From the NCBI GenBank assembly GCA_007133195.1, contig SLNH01000009.1, positions 1 through 38,385 on the forward strand: a stretch of 38,385 nucleotides of DNA, read 5' to 3'. The notes below the pieces were generated by a model. The model did no database searches and was not told where the DNA came from. It saw only the letters and a program-made list of their open reading frames with translations. Both the position numbers and the translations under genes were made by a program. Positions 7,724 to 16,526 of this stretch are shown in pieces. Each line of letters starts with the position of its first letter. Positions within the stretch are counted from its first letter, which is position 1. The DNA is from Nannocystineae bacterium. GTDB lineage: Bacteria; Myxococcota_A; Polyangia; Haliangiales; Haliangiaceae.

Positions 7724-8829
7724 TCGAGGAACTCGTCCAGATCCTCGGCCTTGAGCGCGTCGACGACCCGGCGGACGTCTTGCGCCCGCTCGCGGGGCAC
7801 GACGAGGATACCACGGCCCGACTGCACGACGACGACGTCCTCGAGCCCGACCACCGCGACGGCGTGATCACCGTCGCCCACGACGATGTTTCGGCGCGCG
7901 TCGATCAAAACTGCGTTGCCGCGGGTGATGTTGCCGTCGTCGTCGCTCGCGCGGGTCTCGGCGAGCGAGGCCCACGAGCCGACGTCGCTCCACCCGATGT
8001 CGGCGGGGATCGCGACGGCCGCAGAGGTCTTTTCCATGACCGCGTGATCGATCGAAATCGCGGGCAGGTCGGGGTAGACCTCTCGGGCGCGGCGCGCGGC
8101 CTCGGCCTCGCCGCCCGTTCGCAGCGCCTCCCCGATCGCTTCGAGCCCTCGCCACGTCGCGGGCGCGTGGCTCGCGAGCTCCTCGCAAAGGCGTCGCGCC
8201 GGGGCGAAGAACATGCCCGCGTTCCAAAGGTGCCGCCCCGACGACGCGTACTCGGCCGCGGCGTCGGCGCCCGGCTTTTCGACGAACCGCATCACCGCGC
8301 GGGCCCCTTCGCCGCCCACCGGCTCGCCGAGCTCGATGTAGCCGAACCCGGTCTCCGCGCGGGTGGGCACGATGCCGAGGAGCACGATCGCGTCTCGCTC
8401 CGCGGCGACCGACAGCGCGCGCGCGGCGAGCTCGGAAAACCGCGCCTCGTCGCCGATGTCCTGGTCGGCGGGGATCGCGCCGATGATCGCGCCGGGATCT
8501 CGGCTCCGGGCGTAGACGGCCGCGAGGCCGATCGCCGCGGCCGTATCGCGAGGCGCGGGCTCAGCCAGGATGCGGGCCTCCGGCACCGCGGGGAGCGCTT
8601 CGCGGACCCGCGGCACCTGGGACGATGCCGTGACGACGAGGAGTCGATCATCGCCGCCGCACACGGCCGACAGCCTGCGCGCGGCGCCGGCGATCAGCGG
8701 CTCGCCTTCCCGGCGGCCGAGCGGGAGGAACTGCTTGGGTCGCGCGCGTGTGCTGGCCGGCCACAGCCGCGTGCCGCCGCCCCCAGCGAGGAGCACCCCG
8801 CAGGTTTTTCCGCGCCCGGCTGCGCTCAT
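7720..8829 (-). CDS. manC: Mannose-1-phosphate guanylyltransferase
   Basis: A 369-residue nucleotidyltransferase that makes GDP-mannose from mannose-1-phosphate and GTP, the donor for surface glycans and protein mannosylation. The GT-A signature is at the N-terminus (LAGGGGTRLWP, PKQFLPL), followed by PADQDI, GFGYIELG, RFVEKP, WNAGMFF and DIGWSDVGSW, all diagnostic of GMP-type enzymes. The length fits the short single-domain form that lacks the phosphomannose isomerase cupin domain of long ManC/AlgA proteins. The ATG at 8829 is preceded by GGAG about ten bases upstream. It is probably the first gene of the cluster that continues with phosphomannomutase, ROK kinase, pepP and yhbY, and starts 63 bp after the lipoprotein gene. 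Confidence 0.93.
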   Translation of the reverse strand: MSAAGRGKTCGVLLAGGGGTRLWPASTRARPKQFLPLGRREGEPLIAGAARRLSAVCGGDDRLLVVTASSQVPRVREALPAVPEARILAEPAPRDTAAAIGLAAVYARSRDPGAIIGAIPADQDIGDEARFSELAARALSVAAERDAIVLLGIVPTRAETGFGYIELGEPVGGEGARAVMRFVEKPGADAAAEYASSGRHLWNAGMFFAPARRLCEELASHAPATWRGLEAIGEALRTGGEAEAARRAREVYPDLPAISIDHAVMEKTSAAVAIPADIGWSDVGSWASLAETRASDDDGNITRGNAVLIDARRNIVVGDGDHAVAVVGLEDVVVVQSGRGILVVPRERAQDVRRVVDALKAEDLDEFLD

Positions 8830-8892
8830 GATCCGTGGTCTCCGAGACGGACCGCCGGATTGGCCCGGCGGCCGCGTCGCCTCGGTGCGAGG

Positions 8893-9948
8893 CTATTCCT
8901 GAGGGGAGCCGTCGGCGAACTCGGCGCCCACCGCCGAGAAGCCGACTCCCAGCGAGATCGAGTCGGCCTGGTGGTCAGGGTCGTCGGGGTGCGTGGGGTC
9001 GTACTGACCGTCCTCGTTCAAAAGGTCCACGTCTGCGCTGAGCACCGTCTCGAGCAGGTTATTTTCGATGATGTCGACTGCTTCCACCTCGCAGGTGTCA
9101 CCCACGTCCAGGAGGCCGATGATCGTGTCGAGAAACTCCTGGTCCTCGGGACAGCCGCACGGGCTGCCGTTTTCGTCGTCGTCTCCGTTGTCTTCGTCTG
9201 CCTGCGGACCCTCGCACTCCTCGTCGATGACGTCGGTGAGCGCGTCCGCCGCCACGGGAGCGATGTCGTTGTGGAGCTGGTCGATCGTGAGCCCACCGCC
9301 GATGCGGCCGCTCACGAGCCCGTCCTCGCTCACGTCGTCGATCTCCACGCGGGCGCCGACGAGATCGACGGTCAAGGCGGGAATCGCCTCGATGAAATCG
9401 ATGGTGAGGCTCACGTCACCCGGGCCGCCCTCGTAGCTACCTCCGCTGATGTCGCCCACGACACCGGCCTCGGTGGGAGAGTCCGGGTGGATGGAAAACG
9501 AGGTCTGGCCGTCCAAGTGCTGGCCGCAGTCATCTCCGTCGCACGGAGCATTGCTGGGATCGTCGCCGATGTAGACCCAGAACCCGGCCGCAGACGCGTC
9601 GGACAGATCCGTCGCTTGCAGGTCGGCGAGCACGATGATTGTCCCCTCCTGGAACTGCTCGCCGACGAGTTGGTTCACGTCGAAGTCGGCGACGCCGAGG
9701 ACGGTCTGCATGAGCTCGCCGAGCTTGTTATCGACATCGCCGTCCAAGTTCAGATCGACGCCGTAATCGCCGCCCTGGGTAGCGTTTTCGGGGATGGTGA
9801 GCTCGTCGACCACGTAGGCGTGGTGGTCGCCTTCGGGCTGGGCGGCGTCGGGGATGCCGCCATCGCCGTTTTCGTCGCCGCCGCAGGCGGCCAGGGCGGC
9901 GCTAAAGAAAAACAGCGGAATAAGTCGAACAGGTGCACGGCGCAGCAT
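8893..9948 (-). CDS. Acidic lipoprotein with calcium-loop-like motif
   Basis: A 351-residue surface lipoprotein. The signal MLRRAPVRLIPLFFFSAALAAC ends at a lipobox Cys near residue 22, followed by a GGDENGDGG linker. Residues about 64-75 read DLNLDGDVDNKLG, which matches the DxNxDGxxD calcium loop of dockerin and EF-hand proteins. The mature protein is strongly acidic, beta-rich, and has an Asp/Glu/Asn low-complexity stretch near 250-262 next to paired Cys (PCGCPED). I recognise no enzyme domain. The start is supported by AGGAGA six bases before the ATG. It is probably a separate transcription unit upstream of manC. Confidence 0.8.
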   Translation of the reverse strand: MLRRAPVRLIPLFFFSAALAACGGDENGDGGIPDAAQPEGDHHAYVVDELTIPENATQGGDYGVDLNLDGDVDNKLGELMQTVLGVADFDVNQLVGEQFQEGTIIVLADLQATDLSDASAAGFWVYIGDDPSNAPCDGDDCGQHLDGQTSFSIHPDSPTEAGVVGDISGGSYEGGPGDVSLTIDFIEAIPALTVDLVGARVEIDDVSEDGLVSGRIGGGLTIDQLHNDIAPVAADALTDVIDEECEGPQADEDNGDDDENGSPCGCPEDQEFLDTIIGLLDVGDTCEVEAVDIIENNLLETVLSADVDLLNEDGQYDPTHPDDPDHQADSISLGVGFSAVGAEFADGSPQE

Positions 9949-9973
9949 GTCATTCTCCTGAAAGCTTGCGTAA

Positions 9974-9989
9974 GGCTACCTTTGTAGCC
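9974..9989. repeat. Short inverted repeat upstream of the acidic lipoprotein gene
   Basis: GGCTAC (9974-9979) and GTAGCC (9984-9989) form a six-base stem with a four-base loop, 25-40 bases before the lipoprotein start. It may be an operator or leader hairpin. The rest of 9949-10215 shows no gene I can support. Confidence 0.3.
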
Positions 9990-10215
9990 CAGCATCTCGA
10001 CCCTGAGCAATGTACCAAGGCACACCTTCGGGCCGAATCACCGGCGTATCGGCGACCGGCGGGCGCAGAGTATTCATTTGTCCCACCTCATGCAAACGGC
10101 GGCAGGTTGGCGTGACGCGTCACTCGCTCGGCAGCGCCGCATGGGAGGTGCTCGCGGCGGGAGCGCTACGGGCTGAGCAGGGACTGACTCGGCGCTCGCG
10201 CCGAATGCGGGCGGC

Positions 10216-10395
10216 ATGAGGGTTTTGGGCGCCCTGCTTTTCGCGCTGGCGAGCGGCGGCTGCGGCTATTGCATTCGGGCGATGTTCGACAGCAGGCGCC
10301 CGCGCGACGTGGTGTTCGCGCTGCTCGCACCCGCCGCGTTCGTGTTGGCGGTGTTTGGGCTCGTCCTGGTCTTCGCCCCAGGGGCCTGCGCTTGA
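10216..10395 (+). CDS. Small predicted membrane protein (59 aa)
   Basis: An ATG at 10216 opens 59 codons that end in TGA at 10393-10395. Two hydrophobic stretches, LGALLFALASGG (residues 4-15) and VVFALLAPAAFVLAVFGLVL (34-53), flank a short basic loop CIRAMFDSRRPRD, consistent with a two-helix inner-membrane protein with the loop in the cytoplasm. No Shine-Dalgarno sequence is obvious and I recognise no family. It converges with ilvE, with a possible terminator hairpin at 10429-10443. It could be a chance ORF at this GC content, but the hydrophobic-basic-hydrophobic layout favours a real gene. Confidence 0.5.
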   Translation: MRVLGALLFALASGGCGYCIRAMFDSRRPRDVVFALLAPAAFVLAVFGLVLVFAPGACA

Positions 10396-10428
10396 TGCCG
10401 CGCTGCGTTGGCGCGGGAATCGCCCGCC

Positions 10429-10443
10429 ACCGCTCGAAGCGGT
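10429..10443. terminator. Candidate bidirectional hairpin between convergent genes
   Basis: ACCGCT, loop CGA, AGCGGT forms a perfect six-base stem between the 59-aa ORF and the ilvE stop. No T-tract follows on either strand, so termination by this hairpin is uncertain. Confidence 0.3.
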
Positions 10444-10450
10444 TCGCCGG

Positions 10451-11380
10451 TCAGGTGTAGGTGAGCCACTCCTCGCGGACGCCCTTCGCCCCGCGAACCA
10501 CCTCGAAAAACCGATCTTGGATGGCCCGGGTGACGGGGCCGGGCTCGCCCGAGCCGATCCGCCGGTCGTCGATCTCGCGAACCGGCGTGACCTCGGCGGC
10601 CGTGCCCGTTAGGAATACTTCGTCGGCGATCCACAGCTCGTCTCGCGTAAACGGCTGCTCGGTTATCTCGATGTCCAGGTCGCGAGATAGTTTGATCACG
10701 GTGTCCCGCGTGATACCGGGCAAGATCGAGGCCGACGTCGGCGGCGTACGCACGACGCCGTTTTTCACGAGGAAAATGTTCTCGCCGGTCCCTTCGGCGA
10801 CGAGCCCGTGACCGTCGAGCATGATGGCTTCGTCGTGGCCGGTCTTCATCGCGTCACGTTTGGCGAGGATCGACGTCGTGTACTGGCCGGTGACCTTGGC
10901 CTTGGTCATGATGGCATCGACCCCGCCGCGGCGGTAGCTCGATACCTTGGCGCGAATGCCGCGCCGCAGTCCTTCCTCCCCGAGGTAGGCTCCCCATGGG
11001 AACGCCGCGATCACCGTGCGCACGGGATTTGCCTGGGAGCCGAGGCCGAGCTCGCCCGGCCCCAGATAGACGATGGGGCGGAGGTAGCATTCCTTGAGCC
11101 CGTTTCGGCGCAGCGTCTCGAGACACGCCTCGAGGAGTTGGGTTTTCGTGTAGGGGACGTCGAGCAGGCAGGCGTGGCAGCTTTCGAGCAGGCGATCGAT
11201 GTGTTCCCCCAAGCGGAACACGGCTGCGCGTCCTCCGGGCTGCTCGTAGGCGCGGATGCCCTCGAAGGCGCCCAGCCCGTAGTGAAGGGTGTGCGCCAGT
11301 ACGTGCTCGCGCGCGTCGTTCCACGGCACGAACTCGCCATCCACCCAGATGTGTCCCGCTTTGTCCATGATCGCCGACAT
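10451..11380 (-). CDS. ilvE: Branched-chain amino acid aminotransferase
   Basis: A 309-residue PLP fold-type IV aminotransferase that makes valine, leucine and isoleucine from their keto acids, using glutamate. Family signatures are HTLHYGLGAFEGIRAY near the N-terminus, YLRPIVYLG, the PLP lysine in AKVTGQY (Lys about 162), HDEAIMLD, VAEGTGENIF, SILPGITRDTVI and FLTGTAAEVTPV. Length matches E. coli IlvE (309). The ATG at 11380 gives MSAIMDKAGHIWVDGEFV; the next ATG, four codons on, is also possible. It begins 21 bp after the glnE stop, so both probably share one transcript linking glutamine-synthetase control to a glutamate-consuming enzyme. Confidence 0.95.
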   Translation of the reverse strand: MSAIMDKAGHIWVDGEFVPWNDAREHVLAHTLHYGLGAFEGIRAYEQPGGRAAVFRLGEHIDRLLESCHACLLDVPYTKTQLLEACLETLRRNGLKECYLRPIVYLGPGELGLGSQANPVRTVIAAFPWGAYLGEEGLRRGIRAKVSSYRRGGVDAIMTKAKVTGQYTTSILAKRDAMKTGHDEAIMLDGHGLVAEGTGENIFLVKNGVVRTPPTSASILPGITRDTVIKLSRDLDIEITEQPFTRDELWIADEVFLTGTAAEVTPVREIDDRRIGSGEPGPVTRAIQDRFFEVVRGAKGVREEWLTYT

Positions 11381-11401
11381 TACTGCGGCGGCTGTCCGCT
11401 A

Positions 11402-14400
11402 TCAAGTCGGACCTCGCCACGACCCGGTCCGCATCGCGTCAGCGCCGCGCCGAGCGCCGCTTCCCAGCAGCCGGTCGAACGTCGTGCGCACGGCGCGCGT
11501 CCACCGCGCGTAGGCGTCGCGGAGGCTGCCGCCGTCGGGGTAGCCCGCGCGCCGTGCGAGCTTTTCGAGCTCTGTGGGGTCGTCGGGTAGCCGATGGACG
11601 GATCGATCGTGAACGATCCGCATTCGGTGCTCGAGAAATCGCAGGAACACATAGCCCTCCATGAGGAGCTGGCAATCGGCCGGGTCGGCGAGGACGAGTT
11701 CGGCGGCGGCGGACAGCGCGGCCGTCGTCGACGGAGTACGGAGCTCCTCGTGGGCGTGCCCGCTGGCGAGCTGGAGGTACTGGGCGGCGAACTCGATATC
11801 GATGAGACCGCCCCGTCCCGCTTTGAGATCGAGATCGGGGATGGCGCCAGCGAGCTCGCGTTCGATGCGATCGCGCATCGAGGTCATGGTCGACGCGAGC
11901 TCCGTGCGGTCGGCGAGGTCGCGAGCCGCCTGCTCGCCGTAGACGAACCGGTGGGCGTCGCTTAGCACGAGCGCGCCGAGCTCGTCGTCGCCCGCGACGG
12001 GGCGGAGCTTGGTGAGCGCCTGCCGCTCCCAAAGGCGCGCGCTCTCGCGGTGGTAGCGCTCCCACGCGGCCACCGAGGAGACGAGCAGGCCCCGCGTTCC
12101 CTCGGGGCGCAGCCGCGTGTCCACCTCGTAGAGTCTCCCGCTGGGGTGGAGCGTGTGCAGCCCGCGCATGAGCCGCTGCGCCACGCGGGACATGTAGGTG
12201 ACGTTGTCGAGGGGCCGTGACCCGTCGCTGTCGCCGTCGGCCGAGTACACGAAGATGACGTCGAGGTCCGAGGCGTAGCCGAGTTCTCGGCCGCCGAGCT
12301 TCCCCAGGCCGAGGATCGCCATGCGCGCTTCGGCGCCGCTCGCCGCCTCTCGGGGCCGGCCGTGGCGCTCCACGAGCGCGTCGCGGACGAAGTCGTAGGC
12401 GTGCGCGAGGCACACCTCGGCGAGCTTCGTGAGCTCGCGACACACCCCCGTGGGCTCGAGCTCGCCGGTGATGTCGGCGAGGCCGATGCGCAGCACCTCG
12501 CTCAGCTTGAACTCCGCGAGGGCGTTCCAGCGCGCCTCCTCGTCGTCGGGGTCGCAGCCCGACAGCCGCCCGGCCAGCGCGCCGCAAAGCTCCTCCTTCG
12601 ACTTGATCGGGCTCGCGCGGCCGGCCAGGAGCAGGGTGTCGAGGATTTCGGGGTGGCTGACGAACGCCTTCGACAGGTACTCGGAGGTTCCGAACAGCGA
12701 GGCGACGAGGCGGATGATGTGGGGACTGTCGGCCATGAGCCGGAACATCGACCACCACGCGCCGCGGCGGGAAATGAGCTCGGACAGGTAGCGCAGCGCC
12801 TGATCCGGATCCGGGCAGGACGAAATTTCGGCCAAAAGATCAGCCGCCACCCGCGCGTTCGCCCCGCTCGCACCGCCGCCGAGCGGCGAGCCCGGCCGCT
12901 TTCGCGCGCGCGCCAGCCACGCCTGTGATGCAGCCGGGTCGCGAAAGCCGAGCGCCGCCAAAAGCTCGCGTTCGCGCCCTTCGTCCAAGTCGCCCCCGAG
13001 GATGGCGGTCACCTCGGCGGGCGGCCCCGATTCGCCGTCGCCGAGCGAGGCGAACAGATCGGCAACCTCGCGGGTGTAGCGCGTGAGGTCGCGGCCGAAG
13101 TCATCGCCGCCGCGGTAGCCGAGCCGGCGCGCCACGAGCGAAAGCTCCTCCGGGTCGGCGGGCAGCCGCTGGGTCTGACGCCCGCTGTCGAGCTGAAGGA
13201 GGTGCTCGACGCGCCGGAGGAATCGGTAGGCGACGGCGAGGGCTCGGTGCTCGGCCTCGGTGATGATTCCGGAAAACAAGAGCTGATCGAGGGCGACGAG
13301 CGTGGTCTTGCCGCGCACCGAGGGGCGCTGGCCCGCGTGGATGAGCTGCAGCGCTTGCACGAAAAACTCGATCTCGCGGATGCCGCCGACGCCGTTTTTG
13401 ACGTCGAAGCCGCTCTCCACGCTGCTCACCACGAGCTCCGCCTTGATGCGGCGGTTGAGCTGGGCCACCTCGTCGATGATCGAGGGCGACGTGTGACGCG
13501 GATAGATGAACGGCGCCAGCATGGTCATCACCGCCTCGCCCAGCGCGCGGCTGCCCGCGCACGGCCGCGCTTTGAGCCAGGCCTGCCGCTCCCACGGCCG
13601 GCCCCAACTCTCGTAGTAGCGCTCGAGCGACGGCAGCGAGTTGGCGATCGCCCCTCGGGATCCCTCGGGGCGAAGGCGGAGGTCTACGCGAAACACCACG
13701 TCCTCGTCGGTGACCTCGCCGAGGGCGCGGGCGACGCGCTCGCACAGCTTGGAAAAAAACTCGTGGAGGCTGAGCTCCCCGGCGGCGCCGGCGTCGGAGG
13801 AGTACACGAAGATCAGATCGATATCTGACGTGAAATTCAGCTCATCCCCCCCGAGCTTGCCCATCCCGATGACTGCGAGCTCGGCTTCGCGCTCGTCTTC
13901 GCCGTCCTCGCTGCACAGCGGCCGGCCGTGGTGGCGCGCGAGGGCTTCGCGATGGTGGTCGATGGCGGCGTCGAGGCAGACTTCCGCAAGGCGCGATAGC
14001 TCCCGGCCGACCTCGGCGCCCGTTCCGAGCCCGAGCTCTCGAGCTCCAAGCCTCACCATCTCGTCGGCGCGGTAGCGGCGGAGCGTTGCGGAAAACGCGT
14101 CGTGATCGTCCGGGGCCACCGACGAAAGGCGCGCAGCGAGCTCCCCGCTCATGATTTCTGCCGGCTTTTCGCGCCGCAGGTAGCGGTCTTCGGCGGCGCG
14201 GCAAAGGCGTCCCGGATCGCGGGTGATGAGCGAGACGAGATACGGCGCCCGCTGGCAGGCGAGGGTGAGGACGATGAGCGCGTCGCCGGACAGCGCTTCG
14301 GGGGCCACCTCCGCGAGCTCGGCGGCGCGGCGAAACCGATCGAGTCGGCGGCCGGCGTCGACCGGATCGGGCGCCTCATCGCAGACCGTGGCCCGGACGT

Positions 14401-14440
14401 GATCCATGGGCGAGAGAATGACGGATCGGGGGGCGCCCAT
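11402..14440 (-). CDS. glnE: Bifunctional glutamine synthetase adenylyltransferase/deadenylylase
   Basis: A 1012-residue regulatory enzyme that adds AMP to, and removes it from, a tyrosine of glutamine synthetase in response to nitrogen status. It has two nucleotidyltransferase domains. The N-terminal (adenylyl-removing) domain carries GMGKLGGDELNFTSDIDL near residue 190, and the C-terminal (adenylylating) domain carries GLGKLGGRELGYASDLDV near 707. Both DxD metal sites are intact, and each domain is followed by its helical bundle. Length fits the family (about 950). The start at 14440 is the first ATG; a second, eleven codons on, is equally plausible. It implies an adenylylated type I glutamine synthetase elsewhere in the genome. 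ilvE lies downstream. Confidence 0.95.
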   Translation of the reverse strand: MGAPRSVILSPMDHVRATVCDEAPDPVDAGRRLDRFRRAAELAEVAPEALSGDALIVLTLACQRAPYLVSLITRDPGRLCRAAEDRYLRREKPAEIMSGELAARLSSVAPDDHDAFSATLRRYRADEMVRLGARELGLGTGAEVGRELSRLAEVCLDAAIDHHREALARHHGRPLCSEDGEDEREAELAVIGMGKLGGDELNFTSDIDLIFVYSSDAGAAGELSLHEFFSKLCERVARALGEVTDEDVVFRVDLRLRPEGSRGAIANSLPSLERYYESWGRPWERQAWLKARPCAGSRALGEAVMTMLAPFIYPRHTSPSIIDEVAQLNRRIKAELVVSSVESGFDVKNGVGGIREIEFFVQALQLIHAGQRPSVRGKTTLVALDQLLFSGIITEAEHRALAVAYRFLRRVEHLLQLDSGRQTQRLPADPEELSLVARRLGYRGGDDFGRDLTRYTREVADLFASLGDGESGPPAEVTAILGGDLDEGRERELLAALGFRDPAASQAWLARARKRPGSPLGGGASGANARVAADLLAEISSCPDPDQALRYLSELISRRGAWWSMFRLMADSPHIIRLVASLFGTSEYLSKAFVSHPEILDTLLLAGRASPIKSKEELCGALAGRLSGCDPDDEEARWNALAEFKLSEVLRIGLADITGELEPTGVCRELTKLAEVCLAHAYDFVRDALVERHGRPREAASGAEARMAILGLGKLGGRELGYASDLDVIFVYSADGDSDGSRPLDNVTYMSRVAQRLMRGLHTLHPSGRLYEVDTRLRPEGTRGLLVSSVAAWERYHRESARLWERQALTKLRPVAGDDELGALVLSDAHRFVYGEQAARDLADRTELASTMTSMRDRIERELAGAIPDLDLKAGRGGLIDIEFAAQYLQLASGHAHEELRTPSTTAALSAAAELVLADPADCQLLMEGYVFLRFLEHRMRIVHDRSVHRLPDDPTELEKLARRAGYPDGGSLRDAYARWTRAVRTTFDRLLGSGARRGADAMRTGSWRGPT

Positions 14441-14608
14441 GAAGGGCGAACCCCCGATCGATGCCGCGTTCGCCGCGTTCGGTGGCGCGGGTTGTCGCTC
14501 GCCGGCCTGGTCGCCGACGCCACGCCGCGAGCCGTGATGTGGACAGGCTTGTGGTGGGCGCGGGCCCGTGCAAGTGGACGGTGAGCGCGACCCAGGGGCT
14601 CCGGCGGG

Positions 14609-14637
14609 TTGACACTGAGGCGGCGGAGATTTACCTA
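14609..14637 (+). promoter_or_regulatory. Candidate dnaJ promoter
   Basis: A perfect TTGACA (14609-14614) is followed after 17 bases by TACCTA (14632-14637), a weak -10. It lies about 70 bases before the dnaJ start in the glnE-dnaJ divergent gap. No CIRCE inverted repeat was seen. Confidence 0.35.
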
Positions 14638-14704
14638 GAGCACGGCCGCACCGTGGACGATGGCGCCCTCGGAATCCGTGTGACTGGTCCGCACTGCAGT
14701 GTAA

Positions 14705-15796
14705 ATGCGTGATTTTTATGAAGTTTTAGGGGTGTCTCGCGACGCCAGCGACGACGAAATCAAAAAGTCGTTCCGTCGGTTGGCGCGCGAGTACCATCCG
14801 GACCGCAACAGCGGTGATCCGGCCGCCGAGGAGCAGTTCAAGGAGATCGCGAACGCCTACAAGGTGCTCTCCGACCCGCAGCAGAGGGCTCGCTACGATC
14901 GGTTCGGGCCGGAGGGCCTGGGCGGCGCGGCCGATCCCGGGGGATTTGGTGGCGCTGACGACATCTTCTCCGCGTTCGGGGATTTGTTCTCGGACTTTTT
15001 CGGCGGCGGCCGCAGGCGGCCGGGTCGGGGATCAGATTTGCGGGTCGATCTCGAGCTCACGTTTGCGGAGGCCGTGCACGGCACGTCCAAGGACGTTGAG
15101 GTCGCGCATCGGGAAAAGTGCGACACCTGCACGGGGACCGGCGCCAAGGCGGGCACGAGCCCCGAGCGCTGTTCGGTCTGCGCGGGCAAGGGGCAGGTCG
15201 TCCACGCGCAGGGGTTTTTCATGCTCCAAACCACCTGCCCGAACTGTCGCGGCCAGGGGACGGTGGTCAAAGAGCACTGCAGGGATTGCCGCGGGCGCGG
15301 CATGGTGCAAAAGACCTCATCGCTGACGGTGAACGTCCCGGCCGGCGTCGACGACGGGCAGACGCTGAGGCTCGCCGGCAAAGGCGAGGCCTCCGCCGAG
15401 GGCGGCCCGCCGGGCCATCTGTACGTGGTGCTCCACGTCGGGCAGGACGAGCGGTTCGAGCGCGAGGGCGAAAACGTTCTCACCGAGGTGCCGATTTCCT
15501 ATCTCGCGGCGATCCTCGGCGGCGAGGTCGAGGTGCCCACGCTGGATGACGACTGCGAGGGCAAGACCACGATCGAGGTCAAGCCGGGGACTCAGCCCGA
15601 GGACGTGGTGGTGCGCCGCGGCGAAGGAATCCAGCGCGTCGACGGGCGCGGCCGAGGCGACCAGGTGGTGAAGTTCAAAGTCGAAATTCCCACCAAGCTC
15701 TCGTCCCGGGAAAAGGATCTCCTGCGCGAGCTCGCCGACGAGACCGGCGCCGATACGCGGGAGCCGAAGCGCAAGTTCTTCGGCCTGCGGCGCTAA
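14705..15796 (+). CDS. dnaJ: Chaperone protein DnaJ (Hsp40)
   Basis: A 363-residue co-chaperone that delivers unfolded clients to DnaK and stimulates its ATPase. The J domain (1-70) has the HPD motif in YHPDRN, and a Gly/Phe-rich linker covers about 72-108 ([15 protein letters not shown]). The zinc-finger domain starts near 138 with four CxxCxGxG repeats: [24 protein letters not shown] and CRDCRGRG. The two client-binding beta domains follow, with [11 protein letters not shown]. It is a full type I DnaJ. No dnaK or grpE lies beside it. It ends head-on with the DUF2914 gene across an 11-bp hairpin. Confidence 0.95.
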   Translation: MRDFYEVLGVSRDASDDEIKKSFRRLAREYHPDRNSGDPAAEEQFKEIANAYKVLSDPQQRARYDRFGPEGLGGAADPGGFGGADDIFSAFGDLFSDFFGGGRRRPGRGSDLRVDLELTFAEAVHGTSKDVEVAHREKCDTCTGTGAKAGTSPERCSVCAGKGQVVHAQGFFMLQTTCPNCRGQGTVVKEHCRDCRGRGMVQKTSSLTVNVPAGVDDGQTLRLAGKGEASAEGGPPGHLYVVLHVGQDERFEREGENVLTEVPISYLAAILGGEVEVPTLDDDCEGKTTIEVKPGTQPEDVVVRRGEGIQRVDGRGRGDQVVKFKVEIPTKLSSREKDLLRELADETGADTREPKRKFFGLRR

Positions 15797-15808
15797 GTAG
15801 CGCGCGCC

Positions 15809-15840
15809 GGGCCGAAACGGTTTGGCCAGCGTTTCGGCCC
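15809..15840. terminator. Bidirectional hairpin between dnaJ and DUF2914 gene
   Basis: GGGCCGAAACG (15809-15819) and CGTTTCGGCCC (15830-15840) form a perfect 11-base stem with a ten-base loop, placed between two convergent stop codons. There is no T-tract, as is common in GC-rich genomes. Confidence 0.6.
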
Positions 15841-15855
15841 AGCGGCGATCGCACA

Positions 15856-16311
15856 CTAGTCGACGGTGAAGCTCACGCTTCCGAGCTCTTCGCCGTCTTC
15901 GGCGACGACGCGCACGGCGTAGTCACCCGAGGCGACCTGGCTGCGCGTCCACGTTCGCCAGCTCTCGCTGCCGATCTCGAGCGAGATGTCGGCGATCTCT
16001 GCGCCGTTTCGCTCCCACACGTGCCGCACTTCGCTGTCGGCGGCCCCCATGATGCGGCTCCAAATGAACACTCGATCGCCGTCGTCGAAGGTGTCCGACA
16101 CATCGACCGGCTCGCGCTCCTCGACGCCGGCCGCGGCCTGGACTTCGGCGGATGCTTCGACGGTCCTGTCCGGTCGCTCCTCCTCGGCCTCCGCGCGATC
16201 GCCGTCATCTCCTCCTTCAGTGTCCTGGTCCTCGGCGACGGCAGTCGTCGCGAATGCAGCGGTCAGCGCGAGCGCCGAGGCCGCGCTGAGTAGGTTCCGG
16301 TACCGTGCCAT
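15856..16311 (-). CDS. Secreted DUF2914 domain protein
   Basis: A 151-residue protein with a signal peptide (MARYRNLLSAASALALTAAF, cleavage after VAE or nearby), an acidic Asp/Glu-rich linker to about residue 60, and a C-terminal domain with features of DUF2914: VFIWSRIMG, VRHVWERNG, EIGSESWRTWTR and a final beta strand SVSFTVD. DUF2914 domains are thought to be small periplasmic beta-rich modules of unknown role. The ATG at 16311 follows GAAGGAGG, a very strong ribosome site, so the longer open frame upstream is not used. It stands alone and converges with dnaJ. Confidence 0.82.
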   Translation of the reverse strand: MARYRNLLSAASALALTAAFATTAVAEDQDTEGGDDGDRAEAEEERPDRTVEASAEVQAAAGVEEREPVDVSDTFDDGDRVFIWSRIMGAADSEVRHVWERNGAEIADISLEIGSESWRTWTRSQVASGDYAVRVVAEDGEELGSVSFTVD

Positions 16312-16526
16312 GAGCCCTCCTTCCGAATCTGGGTTCGCATCGCCGCGCCGGCGACTTGCGCGTCGCTGAACGCGAGGACACTCATGGTATCGCGAACCCC
16401 GAAGGCGGGGAACAGAGGTGGCGAGGTTCGGTTCGGCTCTTGCGGCGGCACAAGATTCGAGAATCTTTATTTTCGCCTTCGCTCGATTATCAGCAGTGGA
16501 TAGAGCTGCAATGCGCATTACTGTGC

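Noticed and set aside
7579-9987. 802-codon open frame on the plus strand
   Set aside because: It is antisense to the start of the phosphomannomutase gene, all of manC and the acidic lipoprotein, all of which have clear motifs or a signal peptide; this frame has none.
14441-14704. CIRCE/HrcA operator upstream of dnaJ
   Set aside because: No TTAGCACTC-N9-GAGTGCTAA-like inverted repeat is present.
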